A stretch of 64,000 bases of DNA from Pohlia nutans (Eukaryota; Streptophyta; Bryopsida; Bryales; Mniaceae), in NCBI GenBank assembly GCA_022496805.1, contig CM040101.1, positions 7,814,501-7,878,500 on the forward strand. Reading direction: 5' to 3'. Each line of letters starts with the position of its first letter. Position 1 is the first letter of the stretch. Shown here one piece after another: positions 46,538 to 57,927 of this stretch. Both the position numbers and the translations under genes were made by a program. The notes beneath the pieces are model-generated. The model ran no database searches, was not told the origin of the DNA, and was given only the letters and a program-made list of their open reading frames with translations.

Positions 46538-47524
46538 TTAACCCCTAAATGCCTAGAGCCCTCTCCAAATTCGGCAGTTTTGCAAAGATGCATTATAAAA
46601 TGCAACCTAGATGGATATTTTGAACTTGATATACGAATAAAAGTTGTACATTATGAATTTTAGATTCTATCCATACGGTTAGATCTTTGATTGCTATTAC
46701 CAATAATTTTGTATAAAATTTGAAATGTGAAATTCAAAATTATTTTGTAATTCAATTACGAATAAGATATTGATAATCTACGGATGAAATTCTTTGTGAT
46801 TGGTTGAAATGTAAGGTGGTTACCCCTTTACCAACTGGCGCCTTAAACCAATAGCTAGGGGCATTTTCCACAATCAATGCTACAATGATGTTGGTTTTAG
46901 CATGAAGTACAGTTGGTAATGGGTTCTCTCTTGTTGGTTTTAGTATATGTAAGTGGTTATGGATTCGTTGTTGTTTGTTTAAGCATTTTTAGTGTGTGCA
47001 ATACAAATCTTCTTTAGACAGAAACAACTCTACCTATGTGACGTGAATGGGATGTGTCATGCTTCAACTTTGAAAATTTATTACTAATTCATTCTTCATC
47101 CAAAAATTATGTTTCAACTTGTGTTGAAATTTGTTTCTTCTTGCTAATTTTAAAATATAATAATACTAAATAATATCAATGTCTCATATCCATATTTCTT
47201 ATTTAGTTGGGAATGGGGTAACCACCTTAATACTCTAATTGTAGTGATTTTTGGAGAGTTTTTGGTTGCTTAATTTTATGAGTTGACTTTTTCAAAAGCA
47301 CTCTTACATTGAAATCTTCAAGATGTTGGGTGAATCACAACATGAAATGAGCCATAAAAAATTCACAAATCATTCCCTTTCTAATCGGATCACATATGTA
47401 TGAAGCTAACTTCCCACATAATCTACAGTAAAAATTCCACACTGCAAAAAGTGCATGATGGACGAGAAATTATGGATGAAATCTGTACATCCAAAAAATG
47501 GACGCTCAGGCAGTTAGGGGTTAA
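46538..47524. mobile_element. NTAA-family MITE, copy C
   Basis: TTAA at 46538-46541 and 47521-47524 bracket a 979-bp element. The left end reads CCCCTAAATGCCTAGAG and the right end, reversed, CCCCTAACTGCCTGAGCGTCC, with a hairpin GTCCA-TTTTTT-GGAT just inside. The left 200 bp match copy D (CATTATAAAATGC, ATACGAATAAAAGTTGTA, TCCATACGGTTAGAT), so C and D are one subfamily. C is longer and may itself contain an insertion. Confidence 0.75.
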
Positions 47525-47929
47525 AGAGGTTTGGATGCATCCAATGGAATTTAAATTGAAATTGAAATCAATTAGAAGTTTTTAACGTTATTGTCTTTGC
47601 CCCACAAGTAGAGAGACTACAAAAACGCTTCATTTCCAGGAGTTACACGGCTGGATAGTAAAAACAAGTTGTAAAAGTAATTCTGAGGTAAACACTAAGA
47701 CAAAGACTAGTCGTTTTAGCCGCTTGTCCAACATGTTTGTAAGCGGTTTTATGTAGCAAAGGTCATAACCAATTTGAAGTAGTTGTAAAAATTCACGTTT
47801 TGATACAATTCTCTACAATCAAAGAGGCAGTAAAAATAAAAATAAAACTAAAACTAAAATGATGACATTCATTATAGAGAACATGCATATGGCATTCCTC
47901 TATGGTAAACTAATCTAATCTATAACTTT
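47525..47929. other. Intergenic, no gene seen
   Basis: Short AT-rich spacer. Confidence 0.4.
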
Positions 47930-49443
47930 GGAGTTTGTTTAAAATGAATAAAAGAAATAGCACCATAATGCTTTGAATGAGATGGTGATATGTGTTTAGA
48001 GCTAACTTAGGGGCTTACCACATGGAACAAAATCTCCTCTTTGCAACTTCTGCACTAATTTGGCAAATGAACCTCTCTTCAAAATTTTCTCTTCACTTTT
48101 AAACAATATCCTCTAGAAAACCTCCATCAATTCAGGAATTAGGATGTCTATGATGCCTCTTTTTGGTCCACATTAGATTCTCGAACCTAACACCATGTTT
48201 CAAATGCATAAATGATTCAGTATTTTTCCTTCATCCACTTCTAGTAATGTAGTGCTTGTCATTTGGATTAAGTTAATTATAGCTTCATGTTGTCACATGT
48301 GTTCTAGCCGTGTAATAAGCCTTATAGCGACATGGGACTTAGTGATGGATCCATTGCTTGTATTAAAAAGTCAGGTATACAATAGATAGAGGGCAAGGTC
48401 AATAGAAACTATTTCTAAACATAAATGCTAAACATTTTGAAAACAAAAAATTGATTTTTTTTTCCACACAGAAACTTTAAAAATATTCACAATATTCCAT
48501 CTGCTGAATCTTATTTAAAAAATAAAATAATTTGTGCCCACTTTCATTAATACCGTACATAGGGCATGTAGCTATTTGGTCTTATCCACTCATATGAATA
48601 ATGGGAAAACTTAAATCCATGAAAGACATGAGTATCCATAGCATAATAGAGCAATGCAATGGAGCATCCTTTTGAAAACTGGATCAAAAGAGAATCTTCA
48701 ATTAAATCCACTTTTTTAAGTAATGAAGGAATGTCATTTGTATTCCATGAATTTTGGGACTACCGTGTCATTGCCATGTAAACTTAGTTTTTAATTGTAA
48801 CTAGACTGTGGTCCCATTGCAAAAGGGTGTTGGCTCCCATTGCTCTATTATGCTATGTTGTACTCCAAGAACATGGTTGACCAAAAAAGAACCCCCCAAA
48901 ATCTTGAGAAATTATTTTCTTGATTAATATTTTAATTTTGGCATAAAAGAATCTTGAATAAATTTTGCAAAATATGACATGGGTCAAAATGAAATCTTTC
49001 CAAATAAAATTACTAGTTGAACCTGGTATGTGGGTACTAAACCAGCAACGAAGAAATGCCATCAATTTTAATTTCAATTTTCTTTGGGACACTAAATGCC
49101 ATCGATTTTTTTATAATAAAGTTTGAAGTTCCAATGTGATCCCCTATTAATAATACCAATACTGAGTACCATAGCAAGGTCGCCAAAAAATAATTCCAAA
49201 ATAAAAATCCGTAAAACCAGAAATTACGAGGACAAAAATATGTAATATCAAATTCTAAAATATAAAATACAATTTGATATTTTTAGTTATATTTTTCTAT
49301 TTCTAAGCCAGTTTGGGTCAGTTTTAATCATTCTTTTGTTCAAAAGTGAAAATCAGGAATTTTTTTTAGGATGAACCTTTTCTTTGAAATAATAAATATT
49401 CACTCACAAGGTGGCAACCCCTGCTATGCTAATACGGTATTCT
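47930..49443. repeat. Dispersed repeat, long copy
   Basis: Blocks in this stretch recur in the same order at about 54811-55833. They include AAATAGCACCATAA, GATGGTGATATGTGTTTAGAG, AATATTCCATCTG, ATAATGGGAAAAC, AATATGACATGGGTCAAAATGA, ATTACTAGTTGAACCTG and GGTCGCCAAAAAATAATT. The copies differ by insertions and deletions. Inverted CATAGCWGGTCGCC / GGTGACCTAGCTATG motifs lie near the right part of the other copy. It is a transposon of unknown class with no protein. Confidence 0.65.
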
Positions 49444-49735
49444 TTTTTATATCTTTATATATGAACTCAATTACTTTCATAAATAAATATAATTTTTTTT
49501 AGATACATTTAATTTTAGATATATAATTTAATAAATTCAATTATGCTAATTGAGTTTATGACACCATTTTTTTTATATCATTGATAATTTAAATATTTCC
49601 TTTAGAATCACAAATTTAATTTGGAAAATTACATATTATAATTATTAATCAAATATATTTTAATATTTTCATTAATTTGATTCATGTCTCATAAAACATA
49701 AAATCATATAACCTCACAAATTTTAATCTTATCTC

Positions 49736-50571
49736 AGGGGGTGCACTCTACATTATGTTTGAGAATCACGTGTGTTAACCCCTAAACGTCCCAGGGTATC
49801 CCCAGAATTGACAGTTTGAGAAAAATCATTATAAAATGCTATGTAGAAGAATATTTCGGAATTGTTATACAAATGAAAGTTGTAGATATTGAATTTTAGG
49901 TTCCATCCGTACGGTTAGATTCACCAACGCCATCACTGATATTTTATTATAAAATTTCAAAGTTATAATTATAATTTCCTTCTAAATTTGATTACAAACA
50001 AAATATTGATATTTTTTGAGTGAAATTTGTTGGAATGGATTTGAAATGAGATACTCTTGAAATGGTGATTTTTTGAAAATTTTGTGTTACTTCAATTTAT
50101 GACCTCATTTTAACAAGCTTACTTTTGAACTAAAGTCAATGCAATTTTGGCTTGGTCAACTGCTTGACATACTTTCACATTTGTAATCTAAAAAAAAAAT
50201 GTACGCTAGTAACACCAAATCCAACCGTTAGATAGGACAATAACTTCATAAAATATTTTCAAAAAATTGAATGAGTTTCATCCATGAAGTAATGTGAGTG
50301 TAGTGTGAGTTGGAATCTGTTCATCGTCCAGAAACTGGACGCTGGGACGTTTAGGGGTTAATGACCTATAAAAAAAACCCCTATATACGTCTAAAAACTT
50401 TTGTATACATATCTATTCCGTCCTAAATGTATGTTTCATGTAAGTATACATCAATATTTTCAACTCCAAATATGTTTATTGTATGTATACATCTTATGGC
50501 GAGTGTTCAAATTAATACCCCTTTTGTGCAGTCATGTATACTTGTATGTGTTTAATATAGTGCACCCCTAG
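49736..50571. repeat. GTGCAC-ended foldback element interrupted by MITE copy D
   Basis: The ends are CAGGGGGTGCACT on the left and AGTGCACCCCTAGG on the right. GAATCACGTG follows the left end, as it does in the related element at 54237-54657. Comparison of the two shows that copy D entered just after GAATCACGTGTG, and the host sequence continues on the other side with GACCTATAAAAAAAACCCC. Confidence 0.55.
49775..50361. mobile_element. NTAA-family MITE, copy D
   Basis: TTAA at 49775-49778 and 50358-50361 bracket a 579-bp element with 16-bp perfect ends, CCCCTAAACGTCCCAG. The hairpin CGTCCAG-AAA-CTGGACG lies at 50325-50341, just inside the right end, as in copy A. This is the best preserved member and the best reference for the family. 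Confidence 0.85.
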
Positions 50572-51065
50572 GAATCTTACACATAAACTAGGTTTATAAT
50601 ATCTTATAACACTATTAGATTGGGTCTTAAATATAATGTTTATGAAATTATAAATCATAGTCATATTTGATATCATTTATAGTTTTAAGTATAAGTAAAT
50701 TTTTCTTTTGATGATTTATATCAACCATAAAAACTTTATACTGAAATATGTAATATATTGAAATGTTTAAATGTACCTGATTAAAAAAATGTTTTTATTA
50801 CTGTTTATTTCAAAAATACTTGGTTAATTTTAAATGGAGCTAAACATGAATCATTTACCTATGACCAAAGATCACAAGGATGTGTAGTATAACATTTTTA
50901 CAAACAATTGAAGTTAAAAAAATTGATTGTACTGGTTCAAGGCCTACGCACATTGCATGTGGTAACTGACAAAAGGATTGTTAAAAATGGTGGGAATGTT
51001 GAACGCAACAAGGTATTTGAAAGGTTTAATACCACTCAACATTAGAAATTGAGTCCATGGGCGCA
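50572..51065. other. Intergenic, no gene seen
   Basis: AT-rich spacer with no recognisable feature. Confidence 0.4.
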
Positions 51066-51435
51066 CTTAGAGTAATTTTCTGGAGACATGTGCGATAACC
51101 ACTTATTTTTAAAAGGGGGTATTATTTATAAAAATTGGAATATTAGGTGTCCTTTAAGTAGAATAATATCTATTGAGCCTGATTTTAAAATACCCTATAG
51201 GTAATTAGAAATCAAGAATGCATTTAATATTAAATACCCTATTTTACTTACAATTTTTTAAAAACCTCCAGTTTTTTTGTGTTTCTTTTTTGGAAGGGGA
51301 GAGGGGGGGGGGGGTGTTTTGAATTGTGAATTGACATTTTTGACAAAGCAAATTGCATTGTTGTGGTATGGCAAAAAGGAAAATACAATCAAATAAAAAT
51401 ACACTAACAAATTTGTAATTGTGAATGCCAGTAGA
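51066..51435. repeat. Direct repeat, copy 1 (about 370 bp)
   Basis: The stretch starting GAGTAATTTTCTGGAGACATG recurs at 53676-54047, with about 85% identity by eye. Shared blocks include GTGCGATAACCACTTATTTTTAA, TAAATACCCTATTTTACTTAC, a G run of about 14 and TGAATTGACATTTTTGACAAAG. The 2.2-kb interval between the copies has no coding sequence. They could be LTRs of a non-autonomous retroelement, but TG...CA ends and a primer-binding site were not identified. Confidence 0.65.
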
Positions 51436-52805
51436 ACTCGGGGCGATCACACCCCTTTACGTTTCATAACTACGTGCGATAATGGGGTATTTAATAAGGG
51501 ATATTTATACACCTCTCAATATTTTTTCCCTCCCTATTTGTAAATAAAAAGCTACTTTGACGTATTTTTTAGCACCCTATATTTCTTTGTAATTGTTTAA
51601 AGAGGCTAATTTTTGGCACAATTTTTTTTTATATAAATCGTACAAGTACCAAATATTGGATGAAATACTATAGCATTGCGAAACCAAACTCCACGCTTTA
51701 CCTAACCGTCTATGCTTATCCAAACCCTGAGCAATCTTTACCCTAAAATTGCTCTACCAAAACTTGAGCAAAATCCTAATCACAAAGAAGAGACGAACCA
51801 TGAAAGCTAAATCCTAAACCAAATACACACGGAAAACATTGCAAAAGAAGTGGCCACTCTGCACCATCAATTTGTATAAAAGAAACCCTAGAAAATGCTC
51901 AGAAAAAGCGTGAGCTTGACGATCGAGGATTGAGGTTGTGACAAAACCAAAACCGATTGCAGGAAGCGGTTGAGGGTGACAGTGGAGGCTGTCAGGTTCT
52001 AAGCATCCAATGATGTTCTACATGTTCAGCGCCGTTGGAAAACCCAATAGCCATGGAGGAACGCCAGCACATTCCTTCCCTTCAAAAAATCCCATGACAT
52101 TTCCCTCCATACTAATACGCTTGATTCAAAATTGGACAGAAACTACATACTTTTTCATCCAAGTAGTCAAACCCATAATTATTCTACTGATCCTACTACA
52201 CACTTTTAGAAGGATCTTATGTCATGACCCTATTTTTTTCTACTGATTACTAAAATGGAGGAATTATCCACCACCCTATTTTACATATAATCATGTAGGG
52301 GACATATTTCCAATGCTATAGTAGATCTAACGAAATTATAAATTTTACCCTAAACAAATTAAATCGACCCTATTTTTTATCTCACATGGTTTTCTAAAAT
52401 TTCAATAGTCACCTCCCCGAGCAGTAGAATGCAACCTGAAAGTTATAGTGTTAAAAAACACAATAAATCAAACAAACCAATGGCATGCGAAGAAGTAGTT
52501 GGTGTTTTGGGGTATCATTATGAGTGGAAATTAGTACCACATAGTGTGGACACGGGGGAACCTATATGTTGATAGTGATTCCCGTTGTGCTTTCCACTTT
52601 TAAAATTTATATCAATTTCAATATTGAGGATAAAATTGTGGAGAAATATGCATTCCTTTTCAAACTTTATTTAGAATGAAAGAAAAATATTTCTCCAAAA
52701 ATATCATTGTTAAAATTACATACTTAGATTACTTAAGTTGGTGGTTTAAGGGCAATCAACCATACATTTGACTTAACCAAACCAAAGACCAACCCCACAA
52801 AACCC
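51436..52805. other. Interval between direct repeats, no gene seen
   Basis: No open frame of interest. The segment GTAGAATGCAACCTGAAAGTTATAGTGTTAA near 52424 recurs just after the second direct repeat at 54038, so the repeat unit may have been longer or rearranged. Confidence 0.4.
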
Positions 52806-52997
52806 TACTCCCTTTGTACCGTATTAAGCTTCATGATACCTTTATCAATTTGTCCCACAATAAGCTTCTTGTTTGCTCAAACTACTATTCCTACTGGCTC
52901 AAGGTCCACACTCCATAGTGCTCAGGTTCCACACCATTGGAGGAGTTAAGTCGTCCATTTTTGGAGTAAATGAAGCTTAATATAGGACAGAGGAGTA
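52806..52997. mobile_element. Stowaway-type MITE
   Basis: TA at 52806-52807 and 52996-52997 flank a 188-bp element. It starts CTCCCTTTGTACCGTATTAAG and ends CTTAATATAGGACAGAGGAG. Interior motifs TTGCTCAAACTACTATTCCTACTGGC and GGTCCACAC match the elements at 13545 and 62911. Confidence 0.8.
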
Positions 52998-53675
52998 TGT
53001 GTCTTGCAACAACCCTTGAAAACAAGGATCAACATGCCAGTTCCGTAAAGTTTTAGATTGGGAGAGCTCCAACATTTTTAACTACAAAACGGTTGTAAGT
53101 CTAATGATCAAAAAACCGCACTCAATGCCTGACTCAAAGGTGTTACACAAAGAAGACATAAAGACCACCTCGAAATTTTTGTATTCCACAACAAGGCTGG
53201 TTAAATCGCGGAAGTATAGCAAGCGAGTGAGGAGGTAACCGTATGTTTTGTAACCCTCCTCAATGATGGTCCACGATGGTCTTTATGCTGGGTGAGGCCC
53301 TTGGAGGGGCCGTTCCTTGTGTCAAGAACTAGCCTCGCCCTATAGCCTCAAAGGTCCCTAACATAGAGAACGCCCCCCTCTCCCAACCTATACAAGAACT
53401 CATACAAAATCCACTACTAGCAAAGGAGTCGCTTCTCACTTCAAATAGTGCCAGAGTTCACTGTACACACTTGTTCTACTTGACGAATTGCACTCACCAA
53501 GCCTTGAGCGCTTTGGGCAATGAGTGCGAAGTGACGCCGTTGACTCACCTACCGAGTGAAAAGCAACGCCTTCGCCTTGTAGTGAACGCACTAGACAAGG
53601 GTTGGAAGCAAGGTCATACTAGGCAAAATAAATGTCGAAGTACCATCACATGCAATTTGAATAATTTTGGGATCA
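52998..53675. other. Intergenic, no gene seen
   Basis: Slightly higher GC than its surroundings, with no recognisable gene. Confidence 0.4.
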
Positions 53676-54047
53676 TTTAGAGTGATTTCTTTGAAAACAC
53701 GTGCGATAACCACTTATTTTTAAGGGGGGTATTATCTCTAAGAATTGGAAAATTAGGCATCCTTTAAGTAGGAAAAAATGTACTGAGCATGATTTTTAAA
53801 TACCCTATAGGTAATTAAAAATCAAGAATGCATTCAATATTAAATACCCTATTTTACTTACAATTATTTTTGATAGCCTCGAGTTATTTTGAGTTTCTTT
53901 TTTGGAGGTGGGGGGGGGGGGGGGTGTGAATTCTGAATTGACATTTTTGACAAAGAAATTACATTGTTGTAGTATGGCAAAGAGGAAAATTCAATCAAAC
54001 AAAAATACAAGAACAAAATTGTAACAGTGGATGTCAATAGAATGCAA
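53676..54047. repeat. Direct repeat, copy 2 (about 370 bp)
   Basis: Second copy of the repeat at 51066-51435 in the same orientation, including a G homopolymer near 53909-53926. Confidence 0.65.
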
Positions 54048-54236
54048 CCTAAAAGTTATAGTGTTAAGAAACACAACCATCTAACATTGAAAAAATGAAA
54101 ATTTTCATTCATTCAATTTAAGCCTCCAAGATCATATTCAACTTAAGATACCCTTATCCAAGGGTGATTTTTAATAAAAATAAAATAAAATAGCACGTAT
54201 TGTATAGTATCATATCTTTTTTATAAGTCGTTTTCA

Positions 54237-54657
54237 GCTCGGGGAGTGCACTTAAAGTTAAGACTAGGAATCACGTGAGTGCATACTTTTGACCCCCCTA
54301 TGTATGTATTAAAAATCATCTAAAAATTGTAAAAAAATATGAAATTGTTCAACACAATCTAAAGTTCTTGTTGTATGAATTTCAAAAAATAATCACTTGT
54401 AAATATTTTTAAATTGATTTTTGAAGCAAAAAACAACAAATTTTAGTTCAAACTTCTATCATTTTTTTTTACAAGATTTAAAAAAAATTTGGTCTTGAAA
54501 TATACACCAAATGATTGATATTTACGTAATGATTTAGCACCTAAAAAATCTTAATTTAAAAACTATTTTAAGGCCAAGTATTGTAGGGGGTATGCTATTA
54601 GAACGCACTCACGTGTATTCCTAATCTTAACTTTAAGTGCACTCCCTGGGGTTTTCA
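54237..54657. repeat. GTGCAC-ended foldback element, uninterrupted
   Basis: GGGGAGTGCACTTAAAGTTAAG at the left is complemented by CTTAACTTTAAGTGCACTCCC at the right. The pairing continues through AGGAATCACGTGAGTGC and ATACNCCCCCTA. The element is about 420 bp and is related to the one at 49736-50571. Confidence 0.75.
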
Positions 54658-54810
54658 ACACTAATCAGCCCCTATATTTTATTTAGAATTTTTCAAAATT
54701 TTATCTCAAAAGAATATTAAATACCCTATATTTTATTGCACGTTGTTTCTAAAATACCGTCAGTGCTCCCTCTAGGATCCCAGCTTGTGGAAAGTGCCAG
54801 TCAAAACTAC

Positions 54811-55833
54811 AAATATAATTTCTTGTTCAATGGTGAGGAAATAGCACCATAACGTTGTGAGTGGGATGGTGATATGTGTTTAGAGCTAGCTTAGGCCGTT
54901 ACCACATGAGGTGGAAGGTAGGGTTGACAACAGCTATTTCTAAAAATAAATTCCAACATTTAAAAAATTAAAATTGAAATGTTTTTATTCACACATAGAA
55001 TCTTATAAAAAATTTGTCAATATTCCATCTGTGGAACCTTATATAAAAAACATGCGACTAGTCGCATAGTCTTTGCCTTAGTATTTCCCTACATTTACTT
55101 TTACAACTTATTTACATTGTTAAGCCATGTAACTCCTTGAAACTGAAGCATTTTTGTAGTCTCTGCCCCTGGTGGGCCAGAGACAATAAAATAATCTGTG
55201 CCCACCCTGACCCAGTATACATAGGACATGCAACTATTTGCTCTTAGCCACTTATACAAATAATGGGAAAACCTCAAGCCACAAGAGACGTGAGTATCGT
55301 ACTCCATAACTTCAAGAGCATGGTCGGAAAAAATAAATTAAAAATGAATAAATGACAAAAAAAAAAATATCGGGATAAAAAGAATCTTGACATATGACAA
55401 AATATGACATGGGTCAAAATGATATCTTTCAAAAAAAAAATTTAATTACTAGTTGAACCTGATATGTGGGTACGGAACAAGCAACCAAAAAATGCAATCA
55501 ATTTTAATTTCAATTTTCATTGTGACACTAAATGCCATCAATTTTTATTACCGTAGTACCATAGCTGGGTCGCCAAAAAATAATTGAATTTTTATTTTAT
55601 TTTAAAGAATCAGAAATTATGAGGACCAAAGAAAAAAAATAGAATGAATTGTTTTAAGCAATGTTTTGCTATTTCTAAGTTGTTAGAGCCATTTTAGGCC
55701 ATTTCTAATCATTTTTTTTTGCTTAAAAACGAAAATCAAGAAATTCATTTTTTGAGGAACAAACCTTATTTTTCAAAAATTATTAAATATTTTTTTGTGG
55801 GGTGGTGACCTAGCTATGGTACCACGGTATTAA
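54811..55833. repeat. Dispersed repeat, short copy
   Basis: Copy of the repeat at 47930-49443 with internal deletions, in the same orientation. Near its right end, CCATAGCTGGGTCGCC (about 55559) and GGTGACCTAGCTATGG (about 55803) form an inverted pair. Confidence 0.6.
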
Positions 55834-56759
55834 AGTTTGAATCTCCAATGCGACCCCTTCAACAATGATTTTTTTGGTTAGGAGGCAGTTTAGCACTTTT
55901 GCTACTTTTCCATGGTTTGAAGAGCAATCCAGACTCCTTGTGTGCTCTTTTTATATCAACAACTAGTCTATGACTCAATCAAAGAAGAAACAACTAATTG
56001 TGGTGGGGCCAACAGAGTTGGTTGAATCTGGAAATTGAGAACCCAAAGATTGATAGTTAATTTATCAGGGTAATACATATGAGCTACTTAGGTGTTACCT
56101 AGGCAATACTTAGGTTTAAGAGACTATAGATCTTGAGTACATATAGGAAATTTGGCTATTATTCAATTCTATTTTTTCAAAAATCCTTTGTATCAACTAG
56201 CTAGACCAAGTTATATGTAGCAATTTGGCTAAAATTAGCAAAAAAATCATTTCTAACGGATTTTCTTTGGGCGAAATATCGCCAGATTGCACCCCAAAAA
56301 ATAATATGACCAAAAATGGCCAAAAACCATGAAGTTTTTCGCCAAAAAAATTCAAATCAAAAAATGATCTTGGATGAAATTGCCATATAGTGGATGAAAA
56401 TGATACAAAATTATGGATTTGTGATATTTTCTATCCAATGTGTGGATGAATGTTGAAATATGGAGCATCACTACAACTGACAGTCTATATCGCCACTTTG
56501 GCACTTCGTAGAAAATGAAAAAAAAAAACCATGATCACTGCCCCTTAAAACAGTACCGTATTCGATTGTTAGGGTCGGCGAAATATAATTATAAAAAGAA
56601 ATGCCCAAATTTTCAGGAAATTATGTTTTCAAAAACATTCTATTTTCTATGGTGAAAAAGAGCATCGTCGAAAATATTCACCGAATCTCAGAGAATATTC
56701 GCATCAATTCGGCACTTAAATTAAAGGAGCTGCCGATCCTGTAGAGATTTTGTCTTGAG
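55834..56759. other. Intergenic, no gene seen
   Basis: AT-rich spacer, no recognisable feature. Confidence 0.4.
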
Positions 56760-57927
56760 TCAGGTGACGGAGTCACTCACGCGCTCTACGTCCAGTTTCG
56801 TCTCTTTCGTCCAAACCAGCGGCAAACACATACTCACACGACACCGCAGCATCCCACCAAAAATTTCCGAATTTCCACACGTTTGATGCGCGATGGTGCA
56901 GGGCGGAGGGAGCTCGATCTGAGGATTCCAAGTTGTGCGATTTTCGCCGCTTGCGCCGTCCAATTTGGTGCAGAATCGATTCTGTTTTGGACTTTTGAGA
57001 GCGTTTGAGGAGATTTCGTGAGGCGAGGGGTTTGCGTTTGCTACTCTTTCCCAAGGTTGATTTCCGTGCTGATTTCGTGCTCCCGAAGGTCAGTTCTGAC
57101 GTCGCTATTTTGCTTCTCTTCCTTGTTCTTTCCGCCGCTCTCGTCTTTGATACATTGCAGGTCTCGTACTCTTGTTTGGATTTTCCTCCGGCCGCCTTGG
57201 TGTTTGCGTCGCTTGATTTTTGCGTGTTATCTTTTATTATTGTTGTTTCCTCGGTTTTTTCCAAACGCGATCGCCCGGTTCTTTTCTTGGTTTTTTGGTG
57301 CATTTCCGGGAAGTGCGAATTTTTATGGTTTGGTCGACTTTATGTGATTGCAATAAAGAGCGTTGTGCTTCCTGTGAGCGCTATCAAGTTTATAGCCACT
57401 CGTGTGGTCATTTGCAGTAGCCCTTGAATGTCTTGTGTTCCAAGCAGCAGCACTTGTAGAAATTGGCAACACCTGTGTAGAAATTTTCACGTTTGTTGCT
57501 CTAGGGATGGAATGTTTTGATCTACCGGCATTGATCAAAATGAAAATCTACATGCGCAGTACAATGCGCAACATGAGGGCAATTTTCATGAAAAATGGAC
57601 GATTCTCACTCAGGCGGGACTGGAGAGAACACTTTTCATCATTTTTTAATTCCGTTTTCATCCCAACGTAATTGAACATGATATCATAACTTAAATCATA
57701 TCGTAACTTAACGTAACTTCAGTTGGGACTTGTTTTTTTTCATCAATCGTCTGTGGACATGTTGATTTTTCAAATGATCGGTTTTGTGACAGTTTCAATT
57801 TTATTTATTTCCATGCTCGATGGAGGCTGTTTTACATGGGAGAGGTTAAACTTTGTAAAATATCAGCGCTAACGCATCCAAATTTTTTAGTTTGCAAGTT
57901 TTTCTTTTTAGTAACTGAAGCTGCGCC
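56760..57927 (+). promoter_or_regulatory. Promoter and possible leader intron of the 57.9-kb gene
   Basis: GC content rises from 56.76 kb. A pyrimidine-rich leader-like stretch at 57040-57300 is followed by AT-rich sequence that ends in CTTTTTAG just before TAACTGAAGCTGCGCC-ATG. This suggests a 5' leader intron whose acceptor is at about 57911, but no donor could be fixed. The 176-codon minus-strand frame opposite is an artefact of this composition. Confidence 0.35.

Noticed and set aside
56773..57303. Basic 176-codon minus-strand frame upstream of the 57.9-kb gene
   Set aside because: Its Lys/Arg/Ser-rich content comes from the pyrimidine-rich leader on the + strand. No family resemblance or splice context.
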